From Progne subis subis (taxonomy: Eukaryota; Chordata; Aves; Passeriformes; Hirundinidae), in the NCBI GenBank assembly GCA_022316685.1, contig JAKJHU010000141.1:682001-746000 (forward strand): 64,000 nt of DNA. Direction: 5' to 3'. This document shows positions 1 to 11,099 of the stretch, one piece after another. The position numbers and the translations under genes are program-made. Position 1 is the stretch's first letter; each line of letters starts with the position of its first letter. The notes beneath the pieces are model-generated. The model made no database searches and was not told where the DNA came from. It saw only the letters and a list, made by a program, of their open reading frames with translations.

Positions 1-1391
1 TTCTAGGCACACTGTCCACCTCATTCTCATCCCTGAGAACGTCTTGCTGTTATTTCTCTTGGCTTAATTCCATCCCACTTTATGAAGTAATGCCCACCCT
101 GGATGATTTGATTGCTCTTCCTCCTCCACAGTTGTTGAAAATGCAGCTTTTCTCATTAGCTCGAGGTGTCCATCTTTTCTGCCATTTCAGCATGAATTAT
201 CTGTATTATGTTTTGTGGGTTTGGCTTAAAATGAACAAGGGAAATCAAATGCCATTGAGTGTCTGTGTGAGAGGGGGGGAGAAATGTTTGAATGCTTTTT
301 TATTCCTTTAGAGTCAGGAAAAGTTCTATTCCATCTTTACAAATACTTCTCAGCATCTGGAAAGAAGTTTTAGGACTGTAGGGCTCTGAATAAACAGTTA
401 CAACTCACTTAAGTCGCATTAATTCTAAAATGTCTGGGAAGAATTTGGATCTTTTGCAGATAAAACCTCTTTCAGGAAACTGATCTTCCCCAGTCAGTTT
501 TGGCTGTTCAGGTGAAAATAATTGGTTTATCCTCCCTGCATCTCACTGTTTTCAAGTGGAGTGCCACTGCATTTTATTTTTCACAAATCAAAAAGGACAT
601 AATAGCTTCCTGTGAAGAAAATACAGCAACTCTCTCCTCCAGAAATGGAAGCCAGGCTGTCTCTGACAGCCTGAACCATCAGGACTGCGGGAGCCTCGGC
701 AGTTCCTTGCCCATTGAAGTAATTTTGGAAGACGGTGCAGTTTTGCTTTGCTTAGGTCGGGCTCTTCGCCTTGTTTTGTAATTTCGATTTTTTTCCAAAA
801 AAGCAAAAACCCCAAAACTTCACCGTGGGAGTTGGAGGTGGTTTTCCTGTGCTGACAAACTGGGAGCCATCAGGAATGCATTCTTCCCCTGGAGCTTCCT
901 CAGAGCCATCCTGATGTGAATGTAAACGAGCTCTTGCTTTGAGGAAGATGCGTACCACAGCCTTCAGTCTCTGTACAGATCTTTGTTTTGGTTTTTAAAA
1001 CAGAAACTGCTTTAAGGAGACAAACTGCACACCTAGTTCCTTTGCCTTCTGTAGAGCTTATTTCTAGTAGAAAGTGGTTTTTAACAATGATTGCAATGAC
1101 CTTTGCAAACCAAAATCTTAGACTAAGAGTTTTTCTGAAACTCGGGTATTAGAAGCAGAATTGTAGCTTTTATAAAGAAAGCCACATATTCTTCTTTGTA
1201 GAACAAAACAAGAAAATGAAGTTTAGTTATTTTTCCTCTTTCCTTTCACTGCTTACAGAAAGGCCAAACTCCCGAGTCCTTCCTTCCCTTGGGCAGTTCC
1301 TCTGTGGTTCTACTGCTCGGGGAACTGCCTGAGCTCCAGAGACTTTTGTTCCACCTGGCCCAGCGTTGTTGTTAAATTAAACACCTCCTAC
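1..1391. other. AT-rich, 3'UTR- or intron-like DNA, no gene called
   Basis: This stretch is mostly AT-rich unique sequence with T-runs and one AATAAA near 390. No repeat family is recognised. A plus-strand open frame from about 557 to a TAA at 779-781 follows a pyrimidine-rich tract ending in AG at 555-556 and has a plausible amino-acid mix. The opposite strand is also open there, and no protein family is recognised, so it is not called as a gene. Confidence 0.3.
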
Positions 1392-1686
1392 CTGGCAGCT
1401 CCTGGGGGGTTTAGATTTAGTGTCAGAGCATTCAAGGGGGCGTTGAGTGGCTCCTCAGGGGTCTGCAGGGGGACACTGAGGTCACCACGTGTGGTGGGGC
1501 TGAAGTTCTGCCCCCGGGCGTCGCCTTTGCTTCGCTGTTTGGGGCTGCCCGAGCTGGGGGAGCTGACAGAGTTTTTGGCCAGCCCCGTTTCCAAGGACAC
1601 CTCCAGCTCCAGGAGCCGCTGGCAGCGTGTGGCACAGGTGACACCCGTGGTGGCTCTGGCCAGGCCAAGGCTCTTCACACCCAAAC
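1392..1686 (-). CDS. possible internal coding exon, unidentified
   Basis: On the minus strand a 295-nt block reads open for 98 codons. It is bounded by a pyrimidine-rich acceptor ending CTCCAG just before 1686 and a donor reading CTGCCAG then GTAGGAGG at 1392/1391. Third codon positions look strongly G/C-biased by eye, and the peptide is Ser/Pro-rich with a TPEEPLNAPLN-type end. I recognise no family. Against it, the plus strand of the same GC-rich block is open for 130 codons (1443-1832), and no partner exon with good splice sites was found nearby. It could equally be GC-rich UTR or intron sequence. Confidence 0.2.
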
Positions 1687-2440
1687 CTGGAGCGCTCAGG
1701 ACAGGAAAAGCTGGGATAACTGTTTCCTCTCTGTCCTTGGGGCTGGCACAGCTGCCAGCGACTCACCCTGCTGCCCGGGGGTGCCAGGGGTGGGGGACGG
1801 GGGTGGTGTCCTCTTTTCATGTATTTGTATAGGAACTCTTTTGTAAAAGTTAGTGTTTTTATGTCTAGGAAGTTAAAAAAAGACATTGTAAAATGTAATT
1901 GTACTGTATTTATGAAGAAAATACATTTCTTTTCAAAAAGATCTTCTGCTAAGTTGGTTTTAGAGTCTGGTTTCCACTGTCTCGTGGAGTTTTTGGGGGG
2001 CAAATGGCTTTGAGCAGTTTTTCCCTCCCAGCAGGGTTCTGGTCTAACAGGGACCCAGTCAGCTGCTTCTTTTGAGACCCAAAATATGACAGGACGAATT
2101 GAAATACTAAAGTTTACCATTTCACAACCAGAGACAGAGAGAGAATGATCTTTCCTATATAAACCTATATTGAAGTGAATCACGTGGTTTATTTTTTTCC
2201 CCCTTTATTTAAACCATCCAAGTTTATTTTGTAATTTGTGACTGGGCTGTTTTGTAATTCAGCTGTCGAAACAGCCCTTAAGTCTTTGAAGGTTTATGGC
2301 AGCTTTAATTCTAGAAAGAAAACAAAATAGTCAGTGTAAATATGCACTAAAGGAGTCTTGTAAATGTGTATCCGTGTACTTTTAAAGAATGGATCCTGTG
2401 TTTTCAGCTTTTTTTCCACTGATTCGCTTGTTTTGCGGTA
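1687..2440. other. 3'UTR-like AT-rich segment
   Basis: From about 1815 the base composition drops sharply to AT-rich text with TGTAAA, TGTACT and TTTAT words and several oligo-T and oligo-A runs, as is common in long vertebrate 3'UTRs. No repeat family is seen. No coding frame is supported. Gene identity and strand are unknown. Confidence 0.25.
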
Positions 2441-4555
2441 AATTTGTTTAGCATGAAAAGCTTATGGAACACAAAACAAAGCCATTCTTCACCTTCCCTA
2501 GTCCTCACTACTGCTTGGCCCCCGTCTTTTAAATTTTCAACTCCTAATCGGAGATTTTACAGGATAAAGCAATTGTCATTCCTCTCTGTTCCCTTAAGCA
2601 TCCCGATTCCTTTTTCCCCTCTGGCCATCGCCCCTACCTCGCCCCTTTTCGCAGTCAGATCAGCAGCACTTGGAGCTGCGGTGACAGCCGCCTCTCCTTT
2701 GATGCCTGCTCCCTTTCCCGGACATCCGATGGCACCAGCACATGAGCAGCTTCCAGCCCTGGGAGCATTTTCCACATCCCAGCCTCCACTGGACCCCTGT
2801 GCTTTTTGTTCCTGTGTTCTTGGTGCCTTCTGCTGCCTCCTGATTCCTCTCTCCCCTCTCGTGGTGCTGCGGGAGGCATGGAGCAGGGAGCACTGGGAAG
2901 CTGCTTGAAAGTGGTCAGCCTTGATGCAATTTCACCGTTGATTTTTTTTGAGTTTGATCTTAACGTAGCTGTCGCCTCCCCTGCTGTAATAAATCCCAGC
3001 CTGACAAATCGGGGGGCCAGCGCTCAGCTCAGCACATCCAGCCCCTCCACTCTCAGACCTTTTGATGTTGTTTCTATAAATCTCTCCAGCGTGCCAGAGC
3101 AGAAACAAGAAGACAGAAAAAACCCCAACAAAACCGAACAAAATACCACCCCCCCGGGCCAGACAAACCCCCCCCAGCTCCAGGAGCTGGCTAATTGCTG
3201 CTTGATTTAATACCACGGTTGTGGCCCATCTGCACGGGGGTGTGACAGGAGTAGCTGGGCATTCCGTGTGGGCAGCAAAGATCCAAGGCCTGTGGGGAGC
3301 AGCCAGGAGCCACGCAGGGAGGATTTGGGATTTCACTGGGATCCCACGTGCCCTCCCCTTTCCTGCTGACCACCTGGACACAACCACCTCCCACGGGCCA
3401 GCCCTGCTCTGCTGCTGCATCTGCTGAGCACCTGCATGGGAAAGGCACCCCCTTCCATCCCATCGTCTGCTGCTCAGCCTGCCAAGAGCTGGGGCTTGAA
3501 AGGGAATAAAAATGAAAATTGTTGGTGGTTTAGGTTTGGCTGGTTGGGTTTTTTTTTTTCCCCCAGTCCCTCTCAGCCGGCTCCAGCCTTTAGGTGAAAA
3601 AGCTCCTCTGCTCCAAATCCTCACCAAGTGCAACGGAGGTAGAGGTTGATTCCACGCCAGCCCCATGGGTGGGAGGAGGGAGTTAGATGCTAAAACAGTG
3701 CACAGTGAGTACAGCACATTCCCAAGGGCTGCATTATTCTATTTATTGTAAAGTCTTGCCTAGTTATTGCTGTTAAACACCTCCGGGGAAAAGCAAAATT
3801 CCATAATGCCACAGGACCTTTCCCTGAGACAGTTCTGTGCCTCCCCTTCCTGCTCCCTTGCAAGGGGAAATTGGAGCATTTTATACATTTTGGAGCATTT
3901 CTCTGAATTCTGTAAGGAAGAATAATATAAAATGGCAGCAAAACGCTGGCCCTGTAAAGGTGCTTTTAAAGTGCTATTTATGTATAGTGACGTTGGAATG
4001 AGATAACCTTCACTTTGTATTGTGGAGGTAAACAGGAGAGGAAAATGTTCATTGATGCCTTGCCAGAAGGAGCACTAACCTTTTAAATATAATACTTATA
4101 TATATATGTATACACACACATGAATACATGCAATTTATAAAAACTGGTAATTTTGAGAACCTCACTTTACCCCGTGACATTTTCTTTTCCTCCCTAGTCA
4201 TTTCTTTTTTAAACATAAACGGGCAGTTTTGGCACTTAATTATGTCTCTACCATCCTGCTTTCTGTTGCTGCATTTCAGAACTAAAAATTAAGAAAGAAC
4301 CCCTCCTGTCTGCAGCTTTTCAGTTCTTTATTTCAGTATTTTGAGTATTTTGGTTGCTTTTCCTTTGCTGGTCTCTCCAGAACGCTATGGCTCGGGCAGG
4401 ACGGTGCCTGGGTCGTGGTCTTTCACTGCCACAATATCCCTGTCTGCACATCCATCCCCTTTGGCAGGAGGAAAATCCCTGTCCTGTCCTCCTGTGGGCA
4501 CCAGCAGCATTTCCCTGCTGGAGCAGCCAGCGCTCCAGGACCTCAGAGAGACCAA
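2441..4555. other. unique intergenic or intronic DNA
   Basis: No gene is supported. A minus-strand frame of 261 codons (2932-3717) crosses low-complexity C- and A-rich text (about 3115-3180) and looks like chance. The only simple repeat is a short TA/CA run near 4095-4120. Confidence 0.5.
4095..4120. repeat. short (TA)n/(CA)n microsatellite
   Basis: The sequence alternates TATATATATATG with TACACACACA, a compound dinucleotide repeat of about 25 bp. Confidence 0.85.
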
Positions 4556-4820
4556 AAGAGCTGGAGAGGGACTTTGGACAAGGGTATGTAGTGATAGAAC
4601 AAGGGCAAATGGCTTCAAAGAGCCAGAGGGCAGGGCTGGATGGGAGATTGGGCAGGAATTGTTCCCTGGGAGGGTGGGCAGCCCTGGCACAGGGTGCCCA
4701 GAGCAGCTGTGGCTGCCCCTGGATCCCTGGCAGTGCCCAAGGCCAGGTTGGACACTGGGGCTGGGAGCAGCCTGGGACAGTGGGAGGTGTCCCTGCCATG
4801 GCAGGGGTGGAATGAGATCC
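4556..4820 (+). mobile_element. CR1 LINE fragment, 3' end missing
   Basis: The sequence matches the CR1 3' region from AGCTGGAGAGGGACTTTGGA through the CCAGAGCAGCTGTGGCTGCC core to the GGTGTCCCTGCCATGGCAGG segment. It stops at AATGAGATCC, before the usual 'AAGGTCCCTTCCAACC ... GATTCTRTGA' end. CR1 copies are normally cut at the 5' end and keep the 3' end, so loss of the last 50 bp or so suggests a later deletion or rearrangement. Confidence 0.9.
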
Positions 4821-5079
4821 CAGCCTGCTCAGAGCCAAAGCATCTGCACTTGGGCCCACCCCCAGCACCAAACACCCCTCCTTGCCCACCTGGGGACAAA
4901 TGCCAAAGGCCTGAGATGTCACTGGCATGGCTGGAAGGTTGAAAACGGGGCAGAGGCCTTGAGAGGCTCAGCCTCGTTGGTCTGCTGTGCTTATCCCAAC
5001 ACTTGAACCCTCTGCAGCCACACCATCCGGGATGTGGGCTTAGAAGGAGCAAGATTTGCCAAGGGAGAAGGGCTGGAAG

Positions 5080-5260
5080 ACTTAATGAGCTGCCTGCTGG
5101 TGCTCAGCAATTAGTGCCGGACGGTACGGCCCAATTAGGGCACTATTAGCTTTAGTTCTCTGGAAATACAGCGATTAATATTACTAATAATTCTCCTGAC
5201 CTCAAAGTAATTGCAGAACATTAAAGGAGAAAACTGTTCCTAATTAAGCAATTCCCAATC
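5080..5260. promoter_or_regulatory. homeodomain-site-rich island, enhancer-like
   Basis: About 180 bp carry dense TAAT and ATTA cores (CAATTAGT, CCAATTAGGG, GATTAATATTACTAATAATT, CTAATTAAGC) with no repeat match. This is the look of a conserved noncoding element, but conservation cannot be tested here. Confidence 0.25.
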
Positions 5261-5529
5261 CTTCTGTTTTGCCTTTTTTCTAAGCCTCTGGTGCCCTCGC
5301 AGCCGTCCCGGTGTGGGGCTTTGCCTGGCTCACTGATGGGATGTGTGGTGGGGCAGAAATTGTTGTCTTTGCTGAAGAAGAGACATTCCTGGAACTTCTC
5401 AGCACTCAAACCCCCAAAGTCTGGGCAAACCATAATCCTGCACTCTCAAAATAATTTCTGATGGGAAATCTTCTTTCACTGTCAGATGAAGCCCTTGGGA
5501 GGAGAACCAGAAACCTCCACTGCTCCCCA

Positions 5530-5750
5530 AATCATAAAATCAAAGAATTTGGGTTAGAAGGAATCTCGTTCCAAACCCTGCTGCCGTGGGCAGGGACAGC
5601 TTCCACTGCCCCAAGCTGCTCCAAGCCCGATGTGCAACCTGGCCTTGGGCACTGCCAGGGATCCAGGGGCAGCCACAGCTGCTCTGGGCACCCTGTGCCA
5701 GGGCCTCAACACCCTGCCAGGGAAGGATTTCTTCCTAATATCAATTTAAA
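5530..5750 (-). mobile_element. CR1 LINE fragment
   Basis: The reverse complement of the CR1 3' end is visible: the terminal ATTTTATGATT-like tail at the left, then GGGCAGGGACAGCTTCCACT, CTGCTCCAAGC, GGGATCCAGGGGCAGCCACA, and the TTCTTCCTAATATC region at the right. It is 5'-truncated, as is normal. It lies opposite in orientation to the CR1 at 4556-4820, about 710 bp away. Confidence 0.92.
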
Positions 5751-6548
5751 TTAAATGAATTGCATTAGTGGGAACTGAGAACAACTCGTGAGGAGAAAAT
5801 GGAGATTAAAGCTGAGTACCAGGAGCTGGAGATGCCCAGCTGGCACAGCCACCTGCTGCAAATGAAGTTTGGTTTGACCTGGAGACTGAAGCAGTTCTGC
5901 CTGTACAGACACAGTGGGCAGGGTCTGCTCTCCCCCTCTCACAGCCCAAACTGAAGCTGCTGTGACACCCAACATCACCAAAAATCCAAATTTAACCCTT
6001 CCCACAGCCTGTTGTGATAACGAAACCTAGATTTCAGTTTCATTTCAAGCACCAGCAGGAGTGAGGATAAGCAGCCACGCCAGCTCCGCTCACGGGTGGT
6101 GGTTTTGGTGGTTTAACCCTCAAATGCTGCTGCTGAGTCTTCAAAAAAAAAAATAAAAAAAAAGATATCCCGTGGCTGGATGGGAAAATAAAGCTCTTTA
6201 TGGAGTGGCTGAGCAAACCAGGCTCGGATGAACCACGCACCACGTGTGTAGGACAAGGTTTCACCGCTCACACCGGTATTTATTTGTTATAATTACAAAC
6301 CAGCACAGTGATGCTCCCCATACCTCTCACTGCAAGCACACAGAACGCTGCCCATGGCCCTCCTCGGCAGGGCAGCTGTGCCAATGGGCACCACACAGCC
6401 TGCAGGCACTGGACTGGCACGAAAAGCACGTTTTACAGATTCCAGCCCTTCATGGAGACCCCACTGAGCCAGGACAGGTCACCCCTGTGTCCCCCCAGCC
6501 TGTGCCAAATGCACCTTTCTGGCTGCCTTTTTTTAACACAAAGGAGGG

Positions 6549-6935
6549 TGTCACCCTGGTTTTTCTGAGTTTTGTAAAGCCTTTTGATTGTTCACAAAAT
6601 GGAGTCAGACTTTTTAGCTACTGTACAATATTAGGAGCAGTTTCTGCCTTTTCCCACAGATGTAACACAAACAAATCCTTTGTTTTTCATTCCCTGTCCT
6701 TTGTTTGCATATTTCTAACCTGAAAACAATTGTAACTGACGGTTGGTCTGGCCATTTGGCTGGGAGGTGAAAACTCCAGAAGCCAATCCACAGCCAGACC
6801 CACAAATGTATAAAAAGTAAGAAATAAACAGGCAGAGGGGCTCTGGGCTTGGCTCAGCCTTGGACTCGCTCAGAGGAACTCTCTGCCCTGGAAATCTCTC
6901 ATCTCCATGTGATTGCTCTGCGTGTCCCGATCACA
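6549..6935 (+). mobile_element. solo LTR, family A, oldest copy
   Basis: The element starts TGTCACCCTGG and ends GATCACA, matching the other seven family-A LTRs along its length. TATAAAAAG is at 6809 and AATAAA at 6823. It differs from the rest at many positions, for example the centre around 6740-6800 and the 3' part from about 6830. The flanks GGAGGG and GAAGGC agree at only four of six bases, so the target duplication has decayed. No internal retroviral sequence adjoins it. Confidence 0.88.
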
Positions 6936-7405
6936 GAAGGCCCAGAAGGGGATTTTGGAAAACAGCGTTTTTCCTCGAGAGTTTAAAACAAAATACAGAA
7001 ATTTACCAGCAGGATTTGGGCTTTTGGGGGCATTTCCACCTTGCAGCTCAGCGCAGCGTGGAACATAAAGGAGCTGCCTCTCCTGGACATCCGTGCTGGT
7101 GAAAAAAACGAGCGTTTGATGCTTCACGGAGCAGCTGGACAGGAGCCGAGTCCCATTTCTCACCTGAACAGAGCTCTCGGTGCCTGAGCTGCAGCGGGAC
7201 GGACAGCACACGGAGATGGATAAGGGGATACAGGTGCCAAAGGCTCGCCAAGACCCTTGTTAAATTCATCTGTGCTTCTTGAGCACCTTGTTGGGTCACA
7301 CGGAGCTGGGAATCGCTGCTCTGAAGGAGGCAGGAGAGGCCAGAGAGCAGGCGGGGGCTCTGTGGGGACACCAAGGAGCAGGGAAGCCTCAAATGTAATT
7401 AACTT

Positions 7406-7425
7406 AAAAAAAAAAAAAAAAAAAA
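7406..7425 (+). repeat. poly(A) tract
   Basis: This is an uninterrupted run of about 20 A. No LINE 3' end directly precedes it. Confidence 0.9.
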
Positions 7426-7511
7426 TCAAATCAAACCCACCCTGCACCCGTCTCTTGCTGAGCACGTCGAAACCTGAACGGAGGCTGCAGAGATTCAGAG
7501 GACGGAGGAGT

Positions 7512-8077
7512 TGTTGAAGTCCAGGGCATTCCTTTGGTTGCCCTGGAGGGTCAGGGACCTGGGCAGGGGGGTCTGGGACCCCAGCCCAGAGCTCAGAGAG
7601 ACACTGGATTTGATCTCAGTCCATGGGAGAGGCTTCTTGCACTGCAGGAAGCATTGCAGGCCACAAGAGTGTGAAAGATTGTAGTTTAGTATATCACAGG
7701 ATGAAAAAACAGTGGTTTTGGATTTTTGGCATTGAAGTGAGTGGGGCAAGATGGAGAATTTGGGGCGTTGTCTCCTTCTTCTTCCTTCTCCTTCCCTCAC
7801 TCCGTTTCTGCAGTGACGTGGCACAAAGTAGTTAGTGAGGATTGGGTCAGAGTAAAGATGACCTTTTTAGTAATATGATAGACATTGGTAATAAATAGTA
7901 AATATCAAATACATAGTAATTAGTATAAAAGATAAGGACAGCCCTGGGACGGGGGGAGTCACCAGATGTCCGAGCCGCGGCAAACATCTTCTGGACACTG
8001 AGAAAATTGTAAGATAAGAACTAATAAACACGAAGCATGCAACCTTGAAGACTCTGTCTTTTCCTGCGTTTGGCACA
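7512..8077 (+). mobile_element. LTR, family B, diverged full-length copy
   Basis: The element starts TGTTGAAGTCC and ends TTTGGCACA, about 566 bp. It shares with the copies at 28818, 31344 and 39618 the GTAGTTTAGTATA-like segment, CAAGATGGAGAATTTGGGG, a CTTCTTCTTCC pyrimidine tract, GGGTCAGAGTAAA and AATAAACAC near the 3' end. I recall this type from passerine genomes. I see no convincing target duplication. It is the most diverged of the four. Confidence 0.75.
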
Positions 8078-8460
8078 GAGCTTTGCAGAGGGCCAGGACT
8101 CTAAAACCAGCTGAATGTGGGGAATTTAAACTCCTGCAAGGAGCCCCTGGCAAGGAGTTTTTGCCTGTGCCACAAAAAAACCCTTCACAAACAAAGCAAT
8201 ACTGAAATGATGTGGGTCTGGGGGCGGCTTTTTTGGGAGCTGATCCTTCTCGGAGTGTCTTTGCACTTTGGCATCCCATCGAGCAGAGCCCACACCCATC
8301 CCTGGGCAGAGAGGTCAAAATTTGGTGGCTGCCCCTGGCCTGGGGACAGGCACAGAGCATCCCTGTGGGTGCCACAGGCTGTGCCCACATCACCTGGCTT
8401 GTGCCAGCTTGTCTTTTCTCATCTTTTCTCCACGCAGCCTCTTGAGCCCCACTTGCCCTG

Positions 8461-8735
8461 TAGTGGCAGGACAAAGAGGAACAGGCAAAAATTAAAAGAG
8501 GAGAATTCTAGGTTAAATATCAGGAAGAAATTCTTCCCCTGTGAGGGTGTTGAGGCCCTGGCACAGGGTGCCCAGAGCAGCTGTGGCTGCCCCTGGATCC
8601 TGGCACTGCCCAAGGCCAGGTTGGACACTGGGGCTTGGAGCAGCCTGGGACAGTGGAAGGTGGAAGTGGAACCGGGCGTTTGGAATGAGATGATCTTGAA
8701 GGTCCCCTTCCAACCTCTAACATTCCATAATTCTC
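8461..8735 (+). mobile_element. CR1 LINE fragment with intact 3' end
   Basis: The match runs from GTGGCAGGACAAAGAGGAA through GAAGAAATTCTTCCCCTGTG and the GCCCAGAGCAGCTGTGGCTG core to 'TTGAAGGTCCCCTTCCAACC ... CATAATTCTC'. It is 5'-truncated. A short extra stretch after GGAAGGTGG departs from the other copies. Confidence 0.93.
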
Positions 8736-9110
8736 TCCCAGGGGCTGCCAAACCCAGCCACAATCAGCTTTTATTGCGTGGTCTCACCCCACACAGCCAT
8801 GGGACATGATGTCCTGGGACATCACGGCCACCTCCAGCCCAGGAGGAGCCTCCCGTGTCACCTGCGCTGGCTCTGACGGCTCGGGCAGTGTTCGTAGGGC
8901 CGAGGGCACTCTTCCCAAAAAACCTCTAGATGGCAATCGCTGGCAGCGCTGCCGAGCCTCATCCCGGAGCTGCGCAGCCAACCCGCGTCCCTGCCAGCCT
9001 CCCTGGCCTCTGCAGCCCGGAGAGATGGAGCTCTGAGCCCTTTGTCAGCATCCCTCATGTCCTGCTCCCTGCTGCATCGCCGTGCAGCTCCCCGATGCTC
9101 CATCCCTGCT

Positions 9111-9494
9111 CCCCACCTCCCTGCTCCTGATCTCCCTTCTCCTGATCTCCCTGCTCCTGATTTCCCTGTTCGTGATCTCCCTGCTCCTGATTTCCCTGCT
9201 CCCCATCTCCCTTCTCCTGATCTCCCTGTTCCTGATCTCCCTGCTCCCCATCTCCTTGCTCCTGATCTCCCTGCTCCCCATCTCCCTTCTCCTGATCTCC
9301 CTGCTCCTGATTTCCCTGCTCCCCATCTCCCTTCTCCTGATCTCCCTGCTCCTGATTTCCCTGCTCCCCATCTCCCTGCTCCTGATCTCCCTGCTCCTGA
9401 TCTCCCTGCTCCTGATTTTCCTACTCCTGATCTCCCTGCTCCCCATCTCCCTTCTCCCCATCTCCCTGCTCCCCATCTCCCTGCTCCCCACACA
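9111..9494 (+). repeat. minisatellite, 15-bp unit, about 25 copies
   Basis: The tandem unit alternates between CTGCTCCTGATCTCC and CTGCTCCCCATCTCC, with CTTCTCC variants. The plus strand is almost all pyrimidine. Because 15 is a multiple of three, frames stay open on both strands, giving artefactual ORFs of 150-235 codons with LLLISLL-type or SREIRSREI-type peptides. None is a gene. Confidence 0.97.
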
Positions 9495-10179
9495 GGGCTT
9501 TGGGGGCCCCAAGCAGGACGAGCCACCAGCCCTGCCATCAGCTCCTGAGCCTCACAGGGCACCAACGCACCTGGAGAAAAAAATAATCAACTCACCCAGT
9601 TTATTCCCAGCTGGCTGGAAAAGTTTTTCCTCATTGTATCCAAACTTATTAAACGCAGAGTGACCAGCCAGGCAAGGAAGATTTCGCCAGGCTGTGGGTG
9701 CCAAAGCTGAGCACAGGGCACCCCAGATTTGGGGGAATCCCCCTCACTGGATGCTCCCTGTGGGGCCGTGGGGGACAGGGACCAGCCGGGTCCTGCTCTA
9801 GGAGCTGAAACTGGAGCAGCTTCAAGCCGGGAAACTGCAAATATCGGCTGTGACCGGCGATGGGCGCAGTAAATGGCATTTATTGTGTTAAAGGAGAGCG
9901 CTGCCACCCCCGGGGCCACTCACTGCAGCTGCCGGGCAGGTAACAGGGGAAATATTGTTGTTTTCTTTGGTAAAACGTAATCACAGCCGACTCCAGTCTC
10001 AGCGATGGGAGATGGGGAAAAACAAGAGTCGCTTTCCAGCTGTGTTTCTTCACGCTCACACTCAGGCACTGCCGCTCCCTAATTTCCATCTGCAGGGTCC
10101 TGGGCTGAAGAGGAGCCGGCGGCCGGGCAGGGGCATCGAGGCCCTGGATTTGCTCCTCCTGCCTCCAGCTAAGGAGCAG
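9495..10179. other. spacer between two minisatellites
   Basis: This is 685 bp of moderately GC-rich unique DNA with no recognised repeat or gene. It contains a short AT-rich stretch around 9575-9660. Confidence 0.5.
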
Positions 10180-10756
10180 TCCCGGCTCATGCCTCAGTCC
10201 CGGCTCATCCCTCAGTCCCGGCTCATCCCTCAGTCCCGGCTCATCCCTCAATCCCGGCTCATCCCTCAGTCCCGGCTCATCCCGCAGTCCCGGCTCATCC
10301 CTCAGCCCCGGCTCATCCCGCAGTCCCGGCTCATCCCTCAGTCCCGGCTCATCCCTCAATCCCGGCTCATCCCTCAGTCCGGGCTCATCTCTCAATCCCG
10401 GCTCATCTCTCAGTCCCGGCTCATCCTTCAGTCCCGGCTCATCTCTCAGTCCCGGCTCATCCCGCAGTCCGGGCTCATCTCTCAGTCCCGGCTCATCCCG
10501 CAGTCCCGGCTCATCCCTCAGTCCCGGCTCATCCCTCAGTCCCGGCTCATCCTTCAGTCCCGGCTCATCCCCCAGTCCGGGCTCATCTCTCAGTCCCGGC
10601 TCATCTCTCAGTCCCGGCTCATCTCTCAGTCCGGGCTCATCTCTCAGTCCCGGCTCATCCCCCAGTCCGGGCTCATCTCTCAGTCCCGGCTCATCTCTCA
10701 GTCCCGGCTCATCTCTCAGTCCCGGCTCATCTCTCAGTCCCGGCTCATCCCTCAGT
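10180..10756 (+). repeat. minisatellite, 18-bp unit, about 32 copies
   Basis: The unit is TCCCGGCTCATCCCTCAG with single-base variants. An 18-bp period keeps a plus-strand frame open (9955-11121, 388 codons, SRLIPQ hexapeptides) and the opposite strand too (LRDEPG). These are repeat translations, not proteins. Variants are not random: every GGG-type unit (SGL) also carries the TCT variant (ISQ). Confidence 0.97.
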
Positions 10757-10849
10757 CCTTTCCTATCCGCCCTCCTCCTGCAGTTTCAACAACTTCTGCC
10801 CAAACTCCGATTTTTGCGGAAGGTGCCGGGCTGTCTCTGCCCCTTTCCC

Positions 10850-11010
10850 AGCCCCGGGGAGCTCTCACAGGCTCGGGTGCGGCACATCCAGCCCCGGGCA
10901 CGGCCCGGCCGCACACGAACCCCGCTCATCCCCGCTCCGGAAGCAGGCGCTGCCCGTTTTCCCTGGCTCGGGACCGGGTGACCTGCAGGCACGCCGGACA
11001 CCCAGCAGCT
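10850..11010. other. CpG-rich segment beside the 18-bp array
   Basis: The flank downstream of the array is rich in C+G and CpG (GCCCCGGGCACGGCCCGGCCG and similar). It may be a small CpG island or simply the GC-rich context of the array. No transcription start motif is clear. Confidence 0.25.
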
Positions 11011-11099
11011 TTCCCAGCAGATCTGCGGGGTTGCTTTTCCCTGGTGAGACTTTTGCCCAGGGCTGGAGTTGACTCAGCAGCAGGGATCAGGAGATGCAG

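Noticed and set aside
9042..9663. Long ORFs on both strands (155-235 codons)
   Set aside because: They translate the 15-bp minisatellite; the period is a multiple of three, so frames stay open without selection.
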